From contig PNBM01000067.1 in the NCBI GenBank assembly GCA_003135995.1, positions 9,046-14,654 of the forward strand: 5,609 bases of DNA, given 5' to 3'. Below are positions 3,611-5,609 of the stretch, piece after piece; position 1 is the first letter of the stretch, and every line of letters begins with the position of its first letter. The notes under the pieces are model-generated. The model saw only the letters and a program-made list of their open reading frames with translations. It was not told where the DNA came from and did not search any database. The translations under genes and the position numbers were made by a program. The stretch is from Ignavibacteriota bacterium (GTDB lineage: Bacteria; Bacteroidota; Ignavibacteria; Tepidaquicellales; Tepidaquicellaceae).

Positions 3611-5609
3611 ATGCAAGAGTTCATACATTTACATAATCATACACATTACTCATTGCTGGATGCGATTGCAACGGTTGACGGTCTTGTCGATGCCGCAGTT
3701 GAAAATAATATGAAAGCCGTTGCCATCACCGACCACGGGGTAATGTACGGAGCGATGGAATTTTATAAGAAATGCACGCAAAAGGGTATCAATCCTATAA
3801 TAGGTTTTGAAGCTTATGTGGCGCAGTCAGGCTCACGGTTTGACCGCGGAAGCAAAGGTGTGACTGCGGAAGTAATCGAAGCCGGCGAAATAGAAAAATC
3901 CGCATCCGCAAATATGAACTATGCTCACCTTGTTCTTCTCGCAAAAGATGAAAAGGGTTATAAAAATCTTATCAAACTTAATTCTCTGGGTCATACCGAA
4001 GGCTATTATTATAAACCCCGCATCGACCTTGAAATATTAAATAAATACCGGGAAGGTTTAATCGCTCTTTCTGCCTGTGCTCACGGAGTTATTTCGTGTT
4101 ACATAGTGAGAAATGATTTGAACACGGCAAGAAAAATGATTGGAAAGTATAAAGATATTTTCGGCGAGGATTTTTACCTGGAAATTCAGGACCACCTGAC
4201 AATTGATATCGAAAAAAAAGTTCTGAAAGAAATGCCTAAGCTCGCAAAAGAATTCGGAATAAAATTAATTGCTACGAATGATGTTCATTACATAAAAAAA
4301 TCTCATGCGATTGCCCACAATATTTATCTTCACATAAGCGCCAAGCAAAGCAAAAGCTATGAACCGTCGGAAATCACTACCAACCTGCGTTACGGCACAG
4401 ACCAGATTTATTTTAAGTCCGCAAAGGAAATGTGCGAGCTGTTTAAAGATTTTCCCGAAGCGATTAACTCTACTCTTGAAGTAACTGAGAAATGCAATCT
4501 GAAACTGGACACGAAAAAAAATTACATGCCTGCTTTTCCGATTCCGCAGGAAGATGATTGCAAAACACTCGATGATTACCTGACAAAGCTTTCACGCGAA
4601 GGAATGAAGAAAAGATTTAAAGATGTTACTCCGGAAATTGAAGAAAGGTTGAACTACGAACTCGAGATTATCAAGAAGATGAACTTTCCGGGATATTTTT
4701 TAATAGTAGCTGATTTTATTAATAGTGCAAAGGAAATTGGAATTCTCGTAGGTCCCGGAAGAGGCTCTGCCGCAGGCAGTCTCGTGTGTTATTGTCTTGG
4801 AATTACGAATGTGAATCCTCTCGATTATAATCTGCTCTTCGAAAGATTTTTGAACCCGGAAAGAATTTCGATGCCTGATATAGACATAGATTTTCAGGAT
4901 GACCGGCGTGATGAAGTTATTAAATATGCTAAAGATAAATTCGGAGAGAAATCGGTAGCACAAATTATTACTTTCAATAAACTTGCTCCGCGCGGGGTTT
5001 TAAAAGACGTCGGACGTGTTTTGAATTTTCCGTTCAAAGACATTAATGACCTTACTAAATTAATACCGATTGTTTTCGGAAAAGTGAAGCCGCTTTCCGC
5101 CTGCATGAATGAAGTGGAAGAGTTTGCAAATTATTTTAAAACGGGAACGGAAGAACAGAAAGCCGACAGGAAAAAACTTTTTGAATATGCGAACGTTCTC
5201 GAAAACCTGAACAAGAATTCTTCTCTTCACGCATCCGGTATCGTTATTGCACCATCTGATGTAACCGACTACGTTCCGCTTTCAAAAGTTACGGGAGAGG
5301 ATAGCGTTTACTGCACGCAGTATGATATGAGTTTGCTCGAGGATGCGGGAATGATTAAAATTGATTTTCTCGGGCTTAAGGAATTGAAAGTAATAGGAAA
5401 AACGCTGAAACTTATAAATAAAAAATATAATATAAATCTCACAACGGATTTAATTCCGCTCGATGATGAAAAAACCTATGAGCTTTTTTCTTCGGGCGCT
5501 ACGGTCGGAATTTTTCAGTTCTCAAAAAGTAAAATGCGGGAATACCTTTCCAAGCTGAAACCAAAGAACATTAATGACCTTGCGGCAATGAATGCGCTTT
5601 ACAGACCGG
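3611..5609 (+). CDS. dnaE: DNA polymerase III subunit alpha (partial, 3' end outside window)
   Basis: This is the catalytic subunit of the replicative DNA polymerase; the window holds 666 codons, a little over half of the usual ~1,150. The N-terminal PHP domain (about 1-275) keeps a full set of metal ligands: His8, His10, Asp17, His42, Glu67, His106, Cys156, Asp224 and His226. The polymerase palm follows with VGPGRGSAAGS (380-390), catalytic Asp423 and Asp425 in MPDIDIDF, and the third catalytic Asp585 in IKIDFLGL. HASGIVIAP (540-548) is another conserved family block. The sequence runs off the edge at ALYRP, a conserved stretch of the family, with no frameshift seen. The ATG at 3611 is fixed by an in-frame TAG immediately before it (3608-3610); there is no Shine-Dalgarno sequence. 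It is transcribed away from gene 2 and has no visible operon partner here. Confidence 0.98.
   Translation, partial: MQEFIHLHNHTHYSLLDAIATVDGLVDAAVENNMKAVAITDHGVMYGAMEFYKKCTQKGINPIIGFEAYVAQSGSRFDRGSKGVTAEVIEAGEIEKSASANMNYAHLVLLAKDEKGYKNLIKLNSLGHTEGYYYKPRIDLEILNKYREGLIALSACAHGVISCYIVRNDLNTARKMIGKYKDIFGEDFYLEIQDHLTIDIEKKVLKEMPKLAKEFGIKLIATNDVHYIKKSHAIAHNIYLHISAKQSKSYEPSEITTNLRYGTDQIYFKSAKEMCELFKDFPEAINSTLEVTEKCNLKLDTKKNYMPAFPIPQEDDCKTLDDYLTKLSREGMKKRFKDVTPEIEERLNYELEIIKKMNFPGYFLIVADFINSAKEIGILVGPGRGSAAGSLVCYCLGITNVNPLDYNLLFERFLNPERISMPDIDIDFQDDRRDEVIKYAKDKFGEKSVAQIITFNKLAPRGVLKDVGRVLNFPFKDINDLTKLIPIVFGKVKPLSACMNEVEEFANYFKTGTEEQKADRKKLFEYANVLENLNKNSSLHASGIVIAPSDVTDYVPLSKVTGEDSVYCTQYDMSLLEDAGMIKIDFLGLKELKVIGKTLKLINKKYNINLTTDLIPLDDEKTYELFSSGATVGIFQFSKSKMREYLSKLKPKNINDLAAMNALYRP

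Noticed and set aside
3608..3613. Alternative upstream start for dnaE
   Set aside because: An in-frame TAG directly precedes the ATG, and the protein begins with the expected QEFIHLHNHTHYS family start.
4700..5106. Minus-strand ORFs of 70 and 87 codons inside dnaE
   Set aside because: They overlap each other and the conserved polymerase palm on the opposite strand, and have no support as genes.

Overview
The window looks like chromosomal DNA from an AT-rich, Gram-negative bacterium of the Bacteroidota/Chlorobiota/Ignavibacteriota group. The main evidence is a type IX secretion (T9SS, Por) C-terminal sorting domain with the motif NYPNPFNP, followed by a VYDILGKEV...GIYLYKL...KQMLLVK-type tail. 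The PNPFNP wording is especially common in Ignavibacteria and their relatives. Absence of Shine-Dalgarno sequences and the very AT-rich spacers agree with this. No species can be named from the sequence alone.

Layout. Positions 1-168 are non-coding and hold a short 9-bp tandem repeat and two tandem copies of a ~49-bp palindromic element. Gene 1 (169-1776, +) encodes an exported trypsin/HtrA-like serine protease fused to TPR repeats, with a TTG start and no PDZ domain. The spacer at 1777-2206, between convergent genes, is packed with six more copies of the palindromic element, a heptamer tandem repeat and one strong stem-loop. Gene 2 (2207-3160, -) encodes a secreted protein with a conserved core of unknown function and a T9SS sorting domain; that domain is interrupted by ten extra residues encoded by a 7-bp tandem repeat. 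The divergent spacer at 3161-3610 is extremely AT-rich and contains an AT-only inverted repeat but no promoter I can call with confidence. Gene 3 (3611 to the window edge, +) is the first 666 codons of dnaE, the replicative DNA polymerase III alpha subunit; its 3' end lies outside the window.

The three genes do not form an operon: gene 1 and gene 2 converge, and gene 2 and dnaE diverge. Two are envelope or secreted proteins and one is core replication. No defence system, CRISPR array, transposase, tRNA or rRNA is visible. The most interesting non-genic signal is the palindromic repeat family. It has eight copies in two sequence subtypes, a hairpin centred on GTA, compensatory stem differences between subtypes, and a second GTAG exactly 17 nt after the first in four copies (ATAG in a fifth). 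It resembles REP-type elements mobilised by RAYT transposases, but no RAYT gene is in the window. In protein terms, the notable points are the protease-TPR fusion, the T9SS export of a protein of unknown function, and a DnaE PHP domain that keeps all nine expected metal ligands.
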